NCBI GenBank assembly: GCA_021464525.1
Contig: JADRCO010001192.1
Coordinates: forward strand, 1 to 21,561
From: Rhizophagus sp. LPA8_4_AMF
Taxonomy: Eukaryota; Glomeromycota; Glomeromycetes; Glomerales; Glomeraceae
Direction: 5' to 3'
DNA: 21,561 bases
The translations under genes were made by a program, and so were the position numbers. Under the pieces are notes generated by a model. It was not told the DNA's origin. It was given only the letters and a program-made list of their open reading frames with translations, and did not search any database. This document shows, piece by piece, positions 10,561-19,837 of the stretch. Within the stretch, counting starts at the first letter, position 1, and every line of letters starts with the position of its first letter.

Positions 10561-10619
10561 TTTCCCGCCTTCTCTATTTTATTCATCAGTGATTCAATTA
10601 TTCAATTTGGGGCGGGAAA
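10561..10619. promoter_or_regulatory. Pair of inverted E2F-like sites
   Basis: TTTCCCGCC at 10561-10569 and GGCGGGAAA at 10611-10619 are exact reverse complements, 41 bp apart, and each contains the E2F core TTTCCCGC. They are the only such GC-rich words in about 1.7 kb of AT-rich DNA. They lie about 640 bp upstream of the BUB2 start codon, so the target gene is not certain. Binding is inferred from motif match. Confidence 0.45.
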
Positions 10620-11109
10620 AAAGCCATAATTATTTCTTTTTTATTTTTGTTGCACGTCCCTTAATGTAAATCTTTTTTTTTTAAAGAATTTGTTGTTTAC
10701 ATAAATATTTGTTTCTTCTCACGATGAAATAATTTTTTTTTTTTTAACTTTCCTATTTATCGTGTCATTATTTTATCTGAACAGGTTTTTTATGAAAATC
10801 AGGTTATCATGATAAATTTATCTCTAGAAAGTTCGTAAAAAAAAAACTTTTCTCTTATTTTTTCTCGTTTTCTTATTTAGTTTTCCTGCAGGCAAAATAA
10901 AATTATAATACTATATATAGAAACTAGTAGACAATACCCTGCAGCATAACTTTCTCACCGTAAACTTGCTGCATAATTGATTGAACATTTACTTGTTTCA
11001 ATTTACTAAATGTTAGAAACTTTACTAAATAGAACAAACTTTCTTTGCATTTATACCGGAAATAATTAGACTTTTTTTTAAAAAAAAGCTATTTATATAT
11101 ATAACTTTA

Positions 11110-11155
11110 CCTTTCTTTTCCTTTTCCTTCTTTTCTTTTCTTTTCTTTTTTTTTT
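11110..11155 (+). promoter_or_regulatory. Pyrimidine tract upstream of BUB2
   Basis: A run of C and T built from TTTTC and TTTCC words ends about 50 bp before the start codon at 11208. Such CT-rich blocks commonly mark core promoters or transcript starts in filamentous fungi. No TATA element is needed to explain it. Confidence 0.4.
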
Positions 11156-11207
11156 AATTTAATATATCGTTTTGTTATCCGAATTCTGTAAATTTTCTAA
11201 AAATAAT

Positions 11208-12837
11208 ATGGCTCCAGTTCTTATTCTTCCTCCAGCACTTTGTTTATCACCATACGGAAGCGCATTACACGAAAAACCTTCAAATTTAATAAATTCAACA
11301 ACAACACACCTCTCTTCTCAACAACAAAATAAAATGTTTAGACGGTCAACTACGAATCTTACAACAATGAGATTGAATTCCGAAGAAAATATTCCATTAA
11401 GTGGTACTACTAATAAACAGACAACAACAGAAAATAAATATAAATCATCATCAAAGACTCAATCTTCAAGCCCTGGTAACTTACGTCAACGTTCTATTGC
11501 TTGGACTAAAAGTAATATAATAACACCAGCTTTAAGTTCTGCACACTTAAGAAGAACTTTTTCTCAACAAAATGATAAACCACCAAATACTTTTGAAGAA
11601 ATTTTAAATACTACACATAGAACTGAAAGAGAAGTTAAAGCATCATTATCTATATTAAGGCGAATGGTTCTCATTGAAGGTTTACCTGAAGAGGTATTTA
11701 TTTTTGATTATTTCTATATCATTCACATTAAAAAATTGGATAAATATATATTTAATTTATTTTAATAGAATCTACCAAAATTGGCTCCTTCAGTTCAACA
11801 TTTAATAAGACCTACATCTCTTCGTTCAAAAATTTGGAAACATTTTCTCGGAGTATATCATGTATCTGCAAATGAATATGTTCACCTTATAAAGAAGGGT
11901 AAATCTTGTGTATATGATAAAGTTCGGAATGATACTTTTAGAACATTAGCTACAGACAAAAAGTTTTTAGAGCGAGTTAACGAAGAAATGTTAATTCGCG
12001 TTTTAAATGCGCTTGCATGGAAAATGAAATCATTCTCGACTTGTGGAAATCAACCAATTACCTATGTCCAAGGAATGAATGTCCTTGCGGCACCGTTCTT
12101 ATTTACGATGTCAGAAATTGATGCGTTTTTCTCTTTTGCAACATTTATTCAGACTTGTTGTCCCTTGTATGTAACTCCTACTTTACAAGGAGTTCATTGT
12201 GGATTGAAGGTAAGATTTCCTATATTATAGTTTTGAATTTAAAAATTATGTTAATCATTTTCATTTTTATTTTTTGTATAGCTTTTGGATCAATGTCTCC
12301 AAATTCTTGATCCAAAATTATTTAATTACTTAAAATCCAAAAACCTTACTGCAGAAATATATGCTTTATCATGTTAGTAACGTTTATATTTATTTTTTTT
12401 CATTGTTCACTTTATATGTATAAACTAAATATCATTTTTTATCTCTCTAGCTGTGCTTACACTTTGTGCCTGTACACCACCTCTTGAACAAGTATTAAAA
12501 TTATGGGATTTTTTATTTGCTTATGGAGTTCATTTAAATATTTTATGTGTTATTGCACAACTTATCTTAATAAGAGATCAACTTTTAGAAGCGCAAAGGT
12601 ATGTTTAAATTTTTTATTAGTTTTTATGTATACTTTTAATACTTATTAAATCATATTTTATTATTTAGTCCAATGAAACTTTTGAGAACTATGCCAGAGT
12701 TAAATGCCAAATCTGTTATAAGTTTAACTGTACAGCTTGTTCAACAAATTCCTGATAAATTATATGATTTACTTGTTAGACATCCATTTGATTCTTCTGT
12801 TGAAAATGCTCTTAAAAAAAAAAATCAATTTACATAA
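11208..12837 (+). CDS. BUB2: Bub2/Cdc16-type TBC-domain Rab-like GAP, mitotic exit checkpoint, 444 aa
   Basis: Expected GAP subunit for a Tem1/Spg1-type GTPase at spindle poles, restraining mitotic exit and septation until the spindle is positioned, normally with Bfa1/Byr4. Exons: 11208-11693, 11769-12209, 12282-12372, 12451-12598, 12669-12837; introns of 75, 72, 78 and 70 bp are GT-AG and the frame closes over 445 codons. The TBC domain runs from about residue 177 to the C-terminus. It keeps both catalytic fingers: Arg in VRNDTFR (Arg220; IxxDxxR motif) and Gln in YVQGMN (Gln263). Bub2-type blocks include YVQGMNVLAAPFL, LTLCACTPPLEQVLKLWDF and LILIRDQLL. The first 150 or so residues are a Ser/Thr/Gln/Asn-rich extension not found in yeast Bub2 (about 306 aa). 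The start at 11208 is the first in-frame ATG. The subfamily call rests on these blocks. Confidence 0.9.
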
Positions 12838-13102
12838 AAAAGATAGACAAACTATAAAAAAGGGTTCGAAAATATAAAAAAAGATTAGTCTATTTAGTAT
12901 TTATTTATTTATTTATTCACTTGACGTGATGTTTTTTTATTGTAAATTTTTTTTTTCTCTGTAAAATAAGAATACTATATAGATTTTCTTTAAAAAAAAA
13001 CTAGAAATTTTTTTTTTGTACTATTAATTTATTTTTTTTTTCTCTCTTTCTTTTGTGTATTACTAGGTTTGTATTTGTAATTTTTTATTTTGTAAGTATT
13101 TC

Positions 13103-13108
13103 AATAAA
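13103..13108 (+). terminator. Candidate polyadenylation signal for BUB2
   Basis: AATAAA about 265 bp downstream of the BUB2 stop, followed by a T-rich GTTAG segment. In DNA this AT-rich the hexamer arises often by chance, so this is only a candidate. Confidence 0.3.
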
Positions 13109-13360
13109 ATTCAATTTCCTTTGTTAGTCAAAATGTAATAAACCGGAAAATCGATTATAAAAAAATTTTTTTTTAATTTTTGAAAAAAATATTATGTAAC
13201 CCAAAACAAAAAAAAAAGTGTATATATATAAAATAATTTACAGAAAAGAAAAAATTTCAGAAAAACTGATAATCAATTGTTCGTTAAAATTTACAATAAA
13301 AAAACTATTTGAATTCCAGTGTCCTTTTCAACAAAGAATTTACAGTCTTTTTTTTAAAAA

Positions 13361-13382
13361 ATATATATATATATATATATAT
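13361..13382. repeat. (AT)11 microsatellite
   Basis: Eleven uninterrupted AT dinucleotides between the converging BUB2 and TMEM184 genes. Such a tract is expected to vary in length between isolates or nuclei. Confidence 0.9.
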
Positions 13383-13584
13383 TTATAAATAATAAAATAA
13401 AATAAAAAATAGTTCCTTAATCTTATTAATAGTTAGGATCAAATCCATTCAATAATTAAGCTCAGATTCAGTTTATGGTCTGTATTCGATGCTTTGTTAA
13501 TAATTATCTTTCACAAATTCACTTAAAGTAGTTCTTATTATGTATTTTTTTTTTCGCTAATTAAATTAAATTAAATTATGATGA

Positions 13585-15900
13585 TTATAATTTCCAGATA
13601 TCATCGTTCCAAATATTCTTTTCTAATGATTGTACTGATGTGCTAAGATAACTTGCACGATTCGAACGAAGGGGATCGTCATTTTCATTATTTTCATCTG
13701 ATTCTATTTCCTCTTTAGACACTTGGTTAATTTGTAAAGGTTGTAAGGTATTATTAGAAGTAGTTGGAATTTGAATAAATGGATCCCTCATTGATGCAGA
13801 TGAATATGGTAGCATTGTTGAGGATTTATTTGATGAGGTGGGAAGCGAAGTACCTAACCTGTCAGCATAACTTTCATAACGCTTTCCGTACCCGTTAGGA
13901 ACTTCTCTAACAAGATCAACACAACCTTCTCTATACGGCGGAAGATCGCTTATTTGTCGTTTTTTTCTTTCAGATTTTACGTTTAACCCATTTTCAATAT
14001 CTTCTTCTGAATTACTTTCTTCTGTATCAAAAATGTTCTGAGCTTTACTTTTACCTTTTTGTTTCCTTTTAGACATGGTACGTTTTCTCTTGGGTTTTGG
14101 TCGACTAGAATGTCCTCCACCCATATTTGAATAAATCACTGGGAAATTATAATCTCCATATTCTCCTAATTTCCTGCTATGCTCATACATAGCCTCAATC
14201 TCATCATCCGTATCTGGATCAGGAAAATTTAAACTCCTTTTATCATCATCCAGTTCCGATAATAATGCCGTTCGTTGATTAGGGAGCCAATATTTTCCAG
14301 CACCACCACCTGTAAATCTTAAACCAGCCATAATCCTTGCAGTTCTACTAGGTCCAATATGTGCCATGCCTTCAGCCGGTTCAAAAGTTCGATAATTAAA
14401 TCGTGAACCTCGAATTGTTTCCATAGTGTCTTCAATTACATCCTTAAATCCCATACAATCTTTGAAGGCATATTTAATTGGCATACGACCTGATTGAATG
14501 TTTGGTTCGATATAATCTTTATAAGAAAACGCGTAATTATGAGCCAAAGCTGCAAACAACATTTCGATTGTTATTAAAAAATCCTGAATTGATACCGAGA
14601 AACTTTCTGCAGATCCTTCATCAGCTAAAAATTACAAATAATTTAAAATAAATAACGTACAAACTTAAACATAAAATACTTCAAGAAATTTATGACCTAC
14701 TATCATGGATAATTCCTAGAGACACAAGAATTGAAAGTGCAAAGCTTTGCCAAAATGAAAAGAAGATTATAGCTTTTACACACAAGAATTTTGGCACAGG
14801 TCTTATTTTTTTTAAAAAAAAAATTAATGATCGTTAATTAAAGTAAATAAGGATGCCTGAAAAACTCACCGATATGGCTTCAAGTCATCCTTGGTACAAA
14901 CATAGAAAATTATTAAACAATAAAAACATAACGAACAGCTAACATTATATATCAAAGAAATCCATATGTAACCATTTTTAACTTCAATATGACCTTCTCC
15001 GTAAGTGTCGGCCCACTTCAATATCATTGTGAGAACTGTTATAATCGGTTTCAAAAAAACATATTGAAGAATACCACGTTTGAGAAACAGAAAAGCATAA
15101 GGATCTCCGACATCCATCTCTTTAATAAAAATATTGACAGGAAAAAGATGAGGCGTTGGAGGACGTCCATGCAATAAAATCAATAATGACCTTTCCCCAC
15201 CCAAGTAATTCACAAGTAAGTTGAAAAAACAATATATTACAAATGCCTGAATAAATTAATTGAAGATTAACATTATTTTCATTAATTTGATTATTTAAAG
15301 TAAACAATCATATTTTATAACTAACCTCATACATATCTCTTATACCGTCAACGTAAACTGCTGCACTAGTTGATGCCAAACTAATATACGATGAAATTGC
15401 GTAAATCGGCACCCTTTAGAGGAATCGATAATTAATTTATAATGATAAATTATTTTTAACAAATATGTTGAACATAACTTACATTATTATTATTCTCACT
15501 ACATATCTTTGTAAGGACTAGTAAATTATTATAAAAAATATGAAGTAAGTATGAAAAAACTAAATAATTAAGTTTCATTTTAAAAACGGGTGGTCTTTTC
15601 TCGCCCATTTCCCAAAGGTTATAATTTTCCTCTTTTTCTCTTTTCTTTGCCCCTTTTTTTTAGAAAATTGTATAATCAGCTTCTTTAAAAAGAACGTACC
15701 GGTTTTCTGTAGTTTTTGAGATGAGACCAAACAGATAATGTTGATAGAGTTGTAGCTAAAATGGCACAAAAAGCCGCGATAGCTCGTACCGAATCAGGGT
15801 TACGGAAATTTTCCGAAGATCCGCCAGATCCGCCGCCTCCACCATCAAGCGAACCACTACTCTTTTGGAGCAAATTCTCCGTAATCGAAAGACCCAACAT
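13585..15900 (-). CDS. TMEM184 / organic solute transporter alpha family membrane protein, 613 aa, 6 exons
   Basis: Multi-pass protein of the Ost-alpha/TMEM184 family (Pfam Solute_trans_a), to which plant LAZ1 also belongs. In fungi its substrate is unknown and it probably sits in endolysosomal, vacuolar or plasma membranes. Exons on the - strand, in order: 15900-15700, 15517-15483, 15413-15326, 15246-14870, 14801-14701, 14624-13585. Introns are GT-AG (182, 69, 79, 68, 76 bp) and the frame closes over 614 codons. Family blocks in order: [113 protein letters not shown] and [11 protein letters not shown]. Residues about 18-29 are a Gly/Ser run, and seven membrane segments are expected between about 40 and 310. 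The roughly 280-residue C-terminal tail is hydrophilic, with a Lys/Arg cluster at about 442-461 and acidic stretches. The family call is firm; the function is not. Confidence 0.93.
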
Positions 15901-16213
15901 TATTTTAATAAGTCCAGTCTTACACTCAATACTCGTCCTTCTAAAAGAAAAATGTATTGATTTTCATGACGCATAACAAAGAAAAAAGTGTAGCCACGAT
16001 AAAAGATGGTTGGTTGATAGGTCGATCATCACTATATTAGGGGGACGCAGAACAACGCGTGATCATAGTCAAAACATTTTGTCACATGTGCCACACTTAG
16101 TTTTTGCATAACTACCAAAAATTACTGGCACGTGACAAAATTAGCAGATCATTTCCAAAAATAGATGACAAAAATTTATCGAAAAAATTTCGTTTTTTTT
16201 CAAATAAAACTTA
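15901..16213. promoter_or_regulatory. Upstream region of the TMEM184 gene
   Basis: 313 bp between the TMEM184 start codon and the first insertion of the repeat-rich flank. It contains an ACGCGT hexamer (16055-16060, the MluI cell-cycle box sequence) and an inverted repeat with E-box words at 16077-16140. Promoter function follows from position only. Confidence 0.4.
16077..16140. repeat. Inverted repeat with CACATG/CACGTG E-box cores
   Basis: TTTTGTCACATGTGCCA (16077-16093) pairs with TGGCACGTGACAAAA (16126-16140), identical apart from a 2-base AT insertion in the left arm, with a 32-bp loop. The right arm holds the palindromic E-box CACGTG. It could be a paired bHLH site for TMEM184 or a decayed foldback element. 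Also, AGTCAAAACATTTTGTC at 16067-16083, overlapping the left arm, recurs exactly at 16251-16267. Confidence 0.6.
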
Positions 16214-16221
16214 GTAAAAGC

Positions 16222-17050
16222 TAATGTTATGGGCGAAACCTAAAATCCAAAGTCAAAACATTTTGTCTTTCAAATGGTAAAATTCGAAACTTTTCAAAAG
16301 TTCAATACTGAGGCAAAATTGCCAAAACTTTTCAATATTAACGAAACCTCTTGGATTATATAAGGTGAGTGCTGGGAAAAGGGACCAAATAAACAATAAA
16401 ATCCATTGTCTAATTGGTCCTTTTTCCCAGTACTCATCCAATATGATATGATAGTTAACCAATTAAACTAAATCCACGTGATGCCAATCATTTTGCTAAT
16501 TGATTATCAGATCCGATACAAATAAAATTTTTGATAAAAAATTATTATTGTTTGGATTGATACTCCAAATGTATCTTTATTTGTGCAAGTGGCTAAGTTG
16601 AACAGCCTCCTTCAGATGACTTTATCAAATATTACTAAGTTCTCTTAGCATAAAGTAAAAATTTGCTAATGTTTTGAAAGTTTATTGTTTTTATCAAACG
16701 TGCAAATTATAATCCTTTATTACCGATATCCTTAAAAATTTTGGATATTATATTTATGTATAATATAATTAGTATGCAATATAACACTTCATAAATAATA
16801 TATAATTAATTTTTCATTAAATAAAGGCTTGATAAAGGCTTATTATATATACTAATAAAACATATACAATTTAAATAATTTAGCCAATAAGAAGTTTTGA
16901 TAAGTTTCGTCAATTTTGATAAGTTTTATCAGTATTGGCATATTTCAGATATTTCAGAGGTTTTGAAAATTTGAAAATCTGGTGAAATTAGTTTCGCCAA
17001 GTTTCAGAATCAACCTCTGGTAAAACTTATAGGTTTTGTTCACAACACTA
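16222..17050. mobile_element. Non-autonomous hAT-like element, 829 bp
   Basis: Perfect 8-bp direct repeats GTAAAAGC (16214-16221 and 17051-17058) flank an element with imperfect 20-bp terminal inverted repeats, TAATGTTATGGGCGAAACCT at the left and TAGTGTTGTGAACAAAACCT read inward from the right. They agree at 15 of 20 positions and all five differences are transitions, as expected for an old copy decaying by C-to-T change. The left interior has GAAACCT and AAAACTTTT words; the right interior has AAGTTTTGAT, AAGTTTC and AGGTTTTG words in the opposite sense. No transposase frame is present. A second small foldback (16358-16444) is nested inside. Confidence 0.75.
16358..16444. repeat. Nested 87-bp inverted repeat (possible Tc1/mariner-type MITE)
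   Basis: Arms 16358-16388 and 16414-16444 (31 bp each) match at 26 of 31 positions, with a 25-bp loop. The core reads CTGGGAAAARGGACCAA inward. Outer ends are ATAT, so a TA target site is possible but cannot be separated from AT-rich context. It sits wholly inside the 829-bp hAT-like element, so it may have inserted after it. Confidence 0.6.
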
Positions 17051-17058
17051 GTAAAAGC

Positions 17059-17737
17059 ACTATGCAGTTTTAAAATTAAATTTTATATGTATTTTTGCTT
17101 TTTCTGCAAATTTATTTAGAGTAAAAATAAAGGTTTTGAATACTAATTTCTTAATAAAGTTAACTTTTACAAAATTCAATATAGAAGTTAAAAATGGAAC
17201 TTATAACCTCTCTTTTAATTATAATCAAACTTGAAGAGAAATCAAAGATTTTTATATGAACAATGATTTTAAAAGCTAAATAGTTATTGTATTAAGTTTT
17301 ATTTAAAAAAAACCAAATTTTTGATAAATTGATCTAGCCATTTTTAGTTATAATCAGCAAATTTGATCACATACCAGTAATTTTTTAGTAGTTATGCTGG
17401 GGAAGTTTTAGTTTTTCAAGCACATATTTTTTGTGTACCAGATTGGTGATACAGTTAACTACAAGTTTAACCATCTGGTAACAAATAGCTGAATGACAAA
17501 TAGGGATCAGATTACATATTAAAAAAACTGTTGCTAAGATAAATATAAACAACGTATTTTTCACAATCACATGTCCAATGATGCTTAACTCTTACACTTT
17601 CCTAATAAGTAAATAATTAATATAACTGATATATAAAAAAGTTGAGCCATTTCTGAAATATATGACAGATTATGCCTATTATATTATACTTTAAGATACT
17701 TTCTTGAAAATGATTAACAAAATAATTAGCACATACG
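17059..17737. other. Gene-free AT-rich stretch
   Basis: About 680 bp between two insertions. No supportable gene, RNA gene or clear repeat. A 61-residue hydrophobic frame on the - strand (17570-17385) begins at GTG with no upstream in-frame ATG and is not called. Confidence 0.5.
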
Positions 17738-17745
17738 CTACAGAC

Positions 17746-17866
17746 CAGTGATGACAAATTTTGAGGTCATTTAATATTTTTCAAATAACTTTTGTCATTT
17801 ACGCTTAAAATTTATAGTAAAAATTGAGGTCATTTGAGATCATTTCAAGGTCATTTGCCAACACTG
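17746..17866. mobile_element. Short hAT-like MITE, 121 bp
   Basis: Perfect 8-bp target duplication CTACAGAC (17738-17745 and 17867-17874). Terminal inverted repeats are CAGTGATGACAAAT at the left and CAGTGTTGGCAAAT read inward from the right, 12 of 14 identical. The CAGTG start and 8-bp duplication are standard for the hAT superfamily. The interior holds five copies of a (G/A)TCATTT word (starting near 17766, 17794, 17829, 17839 and 17850), all in one orientation, three of them AGGTCATTT. There is no coding capacity. Confidence 0.85.
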
Positions 17867-18014
17867 CTACAGACAATTTTCCATAAAATTCTTGCATATA
17901 TGTGTATTTTTGTCCACTCTGGTAAGTTTACATAAAGCACCAACTGAAAGGGAATTTTTGTTATAAAATTTAACAAATATTTTTTTTTGCAAAAATACAC
18001 CACATACTTTAAGT

Positions 18015-18190
18015 CAGTATTGGACAATTAGTCAATTAGACATTTTGAATATTTGTCTAAAATATATTTAAAACTTGTTTAAAACTAAAACCATTTTTCA
18101 TTAGACAGATTTTGGATAGATCACATAACAAAAAATTTAATTTTGGCTAGAATTATAACTAATTTTAGCCAATATTTAATTTTAATTTAA
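18015..18190. repeat. Foldback fragment with hAT-like left end
   Basis: CAGTATTGGACAATTAGTC at 18015 looks like a hAT terminus and is followed by TTAGTC, TTAGAC and GTCTAA words. A palindrome, TTGGCTAGAATTA (18143-18155) with TAATTTTAGCCAA (18160-18172), lies further in and matches the centre of the foldback at 19354-19470. No matching right end or target duplication was found, so it is probably truncated or decayed. Confidence 0.4.
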
Positions 18191-18688
18191 TTATCAAATT
18201 ACTTTAAAAATCTTTAAATATTTTTTATTTTTTTTTTCTGCGTTAATGTAATTTACAAATTGCAAAAATAAAAATTTAGCTATCTAATATAATTAAATAT
18301 AACTTCACCTGTCATTCTAGTGAATCTCATGTGTAAATTATTGGTAGAATCTTATTCCTGTATAGGTAGGATTGTGAAACTACAATCTATTTTAGTGGGA
18401 TTACCTCATAGTTAAAGGCAATTTTATAAACTACCGCTAACTCTCCAAAATATAAAAGATACATCGCTAATTCATATAATTTCATTATCGTCTGTGTATA
18501 ATTGCTAAAGTGGGAATTTTCCTTAATAATATGCTTTTGATTCAGTTGACAAAAGAATCTTTTAGCCAATCACATGGTAATATAGTTAATTCTTTTACTG
18601 ACATATATGGCAAATTTGGTAAATTTATTCAAAAGTATTAAGTTAATTACTGTAGATAAGACCCTAATCTAAAGATATACTCTAATAA
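18191..18688. other. Gene-free AT-rich stretch
   Basis: About 500 bp with no supportable gene or clear repeat. Short open frames here lack ATG starts or recognisable content. Confidence 0.45.
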
Positions 18689-18842
18689 AATCTGTTCAAT
18701 CTGTCATCCATTTTTTGATTAAATCAAATGATCTGGATTAAGAATAAATAGATTTCAAATATAAATCTGAATGGATCTGTTAAATAATACCAGATTAATC
18801 AAATATTACATAAATAATCAAATTGACCAGATTGATCAGATA
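18689..18842. repeat. ATCTG/CAGAT foldback array
   Basis: ATCTG words (AATCTGTTCAATCTGTC at 18689-18705, then near 18731, 18766 and 18775) face CAGAT words (near 18792, 18829 and 18837). The outer arms 18689-18705 and 18825-18842 are near-complementary. The layout is the same as at 524-796, 19838-20185 and 21257-21420 but with a different word. No target duplication was identified. Confidence 0.55.
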
Positions 18843-19353
18843 ATTTAGTCAAATCTGGTATTTTTTTTATTATTTACCTTTTTTTAAAAAAAAAAAATTT
18901 CTTTTATTTTTTAAAGTGTCTTTGGCCTTTCTCTTTGGAATTTGGCTTAAACAGCTTAGGATGTTTCTTTTACTTTATTTTTCTAAAAGTCATTTTCTTA
19001 AAACTGGATTTTGACTTGAAAGTAAATTAGGAGGAGGGATTTCATTTTTTTTTATTTTTTTATTTTCTAATATTTCTCTTTGTTCTTTTTGCCTTAAAAT
19101 GTATTTATTATAAAGAAAATAAAGAAAAAAATAAAATATTTAACAAAAAAATATTAATAAAAAAATGGTCATAAACATAACCAGATAGAATTCTTAAATT
19201 ATATTCTTTTTCTGTATATACAGTATATTTAATTTAAATATATAAATATTTGTAAATATTCATTTTAAATAAAGAGTAATAAATAGGAATTTTATATTAA
19301 TAAAATTATATAAACTAATTTTAAAATACTTAATTGATATATTTGTTAACTTA
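18843..19353. other. Gene-free AT-rich stretch
   Basis: About 510 bp of T-rich then A-rich sequence with long homopolymers. Nothing coding or structured was found. Confidence 0.45.
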
Positions 19354-19470
19354 TATAGACAGATTTAATTTACTTAATGATTGAAATATTAATCATTTTG
19401 GCTAAAATTAATATTAATTTTAACCAAATAATTGATATTTTGATTATCAAATGAGTTAAATTTGCCTATA
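19354..19470. repeat. 117-bp near-continuous palindrome
   Basis: The sequence folds back about position 19412 with almost no loop. The core 19397-19428 pairs along its length with one mismatch (TTTGGCTAAAATTAAT against ATTAATTTTAACCAAA). The outer ends TATAGACAGATTTAA and TATAGGCAAATTTAA (read inward from the right) also match. A diverged relative of the core is at 18143-18172. No target duplication was found. It could extrude as a cruciform or be transcribed as a hairpin. Confidence 0.7.
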
Positions 19471-19599
19471 TGTAATATATTTTATTTGGTTTAAACTAGA
19501 TTTGGGTGTTCTCTTTCAGCATATACTAAAACTTAAATCTTAAATCCCAAATTATTGCTGGAATTCCAGATTACTATTGGTCAACCTATATCACATGAC

Positions 19600-19765
19600 A
19601 TTACATAAATCTAAAAAAAGGAAATTTTGTTCCCTAGCAAAAATTGAAATTGGGTTACATAAAATTCCAAAAAAGGAAATTTTTGGTAATTACTTAATTC
19701 TTTTTGGAAATAATTTGTGATTTCAGCAACAATTTAAAATTTTGATAACAATTTGAAATTTTAGC
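19600..19765. repeat. Local direct duplications
   Basis: A roughly 30-bp segment, TTACATAAAnnnnnAAAAAAGGAAATTTT, occurs near 19600-19630 and again near 19655-19686. Then AACAATTTAAAATTTTGAT (19728-19746) is followed directly by AACAATTTGAAATTTTAGC (19747-19765), a 19-bp tandem pair. These sit just left of the element at 19838. Confidence 0.55.
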
Positions 19766-19837
19766 AAAATGCAAAATGGCAAAATTACATTTCAGTATAT
19801 ATCAAATTTCAAATTTATTTTGGCATATATAGGTTTT

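Larger units (their letters stand above)
9457..11207. other. Long gene-free region upstream of BUB2
   Basis: About 1.75 kb without a supportable gene. It holds the 3' end of the AT-hook gene, a short TATC microsatellite (about 9852-9868), the E2F-like inverted pair at 10561-10619, and a C/T tract (11110-11155) just before BUB2. A patch at 9610-9660 is less AT-rich but opens only from TTG and soon becomes a simple hydrophobic and aromatic run. Confidence 0.5.
12838..13584. other. Convergent 3' intergenic region, BUB2 / TMEM184
   Basis: 747 bp of very AT-rich DNA with many T runs, a TTTA microsatellite near 12898-12915, a poly(A)-signal-like AATAAA at 13103-13108 and an (AT)11 array at 13361-13382. 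No coding region or RNA gene was found. Confidence 0.55.

Noticed and set aside
15761..15976. 71-residue frame with a Pro run, + strand
   Set aside because: Antisense to the first exon of TMEM184; the Pro run is the complement of its Gly-coding stretch.
17385..17570. 61-residue frame on the - strand with a signal-peptide-like hydrophobic start and several Cys, resembling a small secreted effector
   Set aside because: It starts with GTG, an in-frame TAA lies a few codons upstream with no ATG between, and the first in-frame ATG comes after the hydrophobic part. No splice acceptor supplies a start.
18387..18569. 60-residue frame, - strand
   Set aside because: Starts at TTG and shows no domain, compositional bias or conservation cue; typical of random open frames here.
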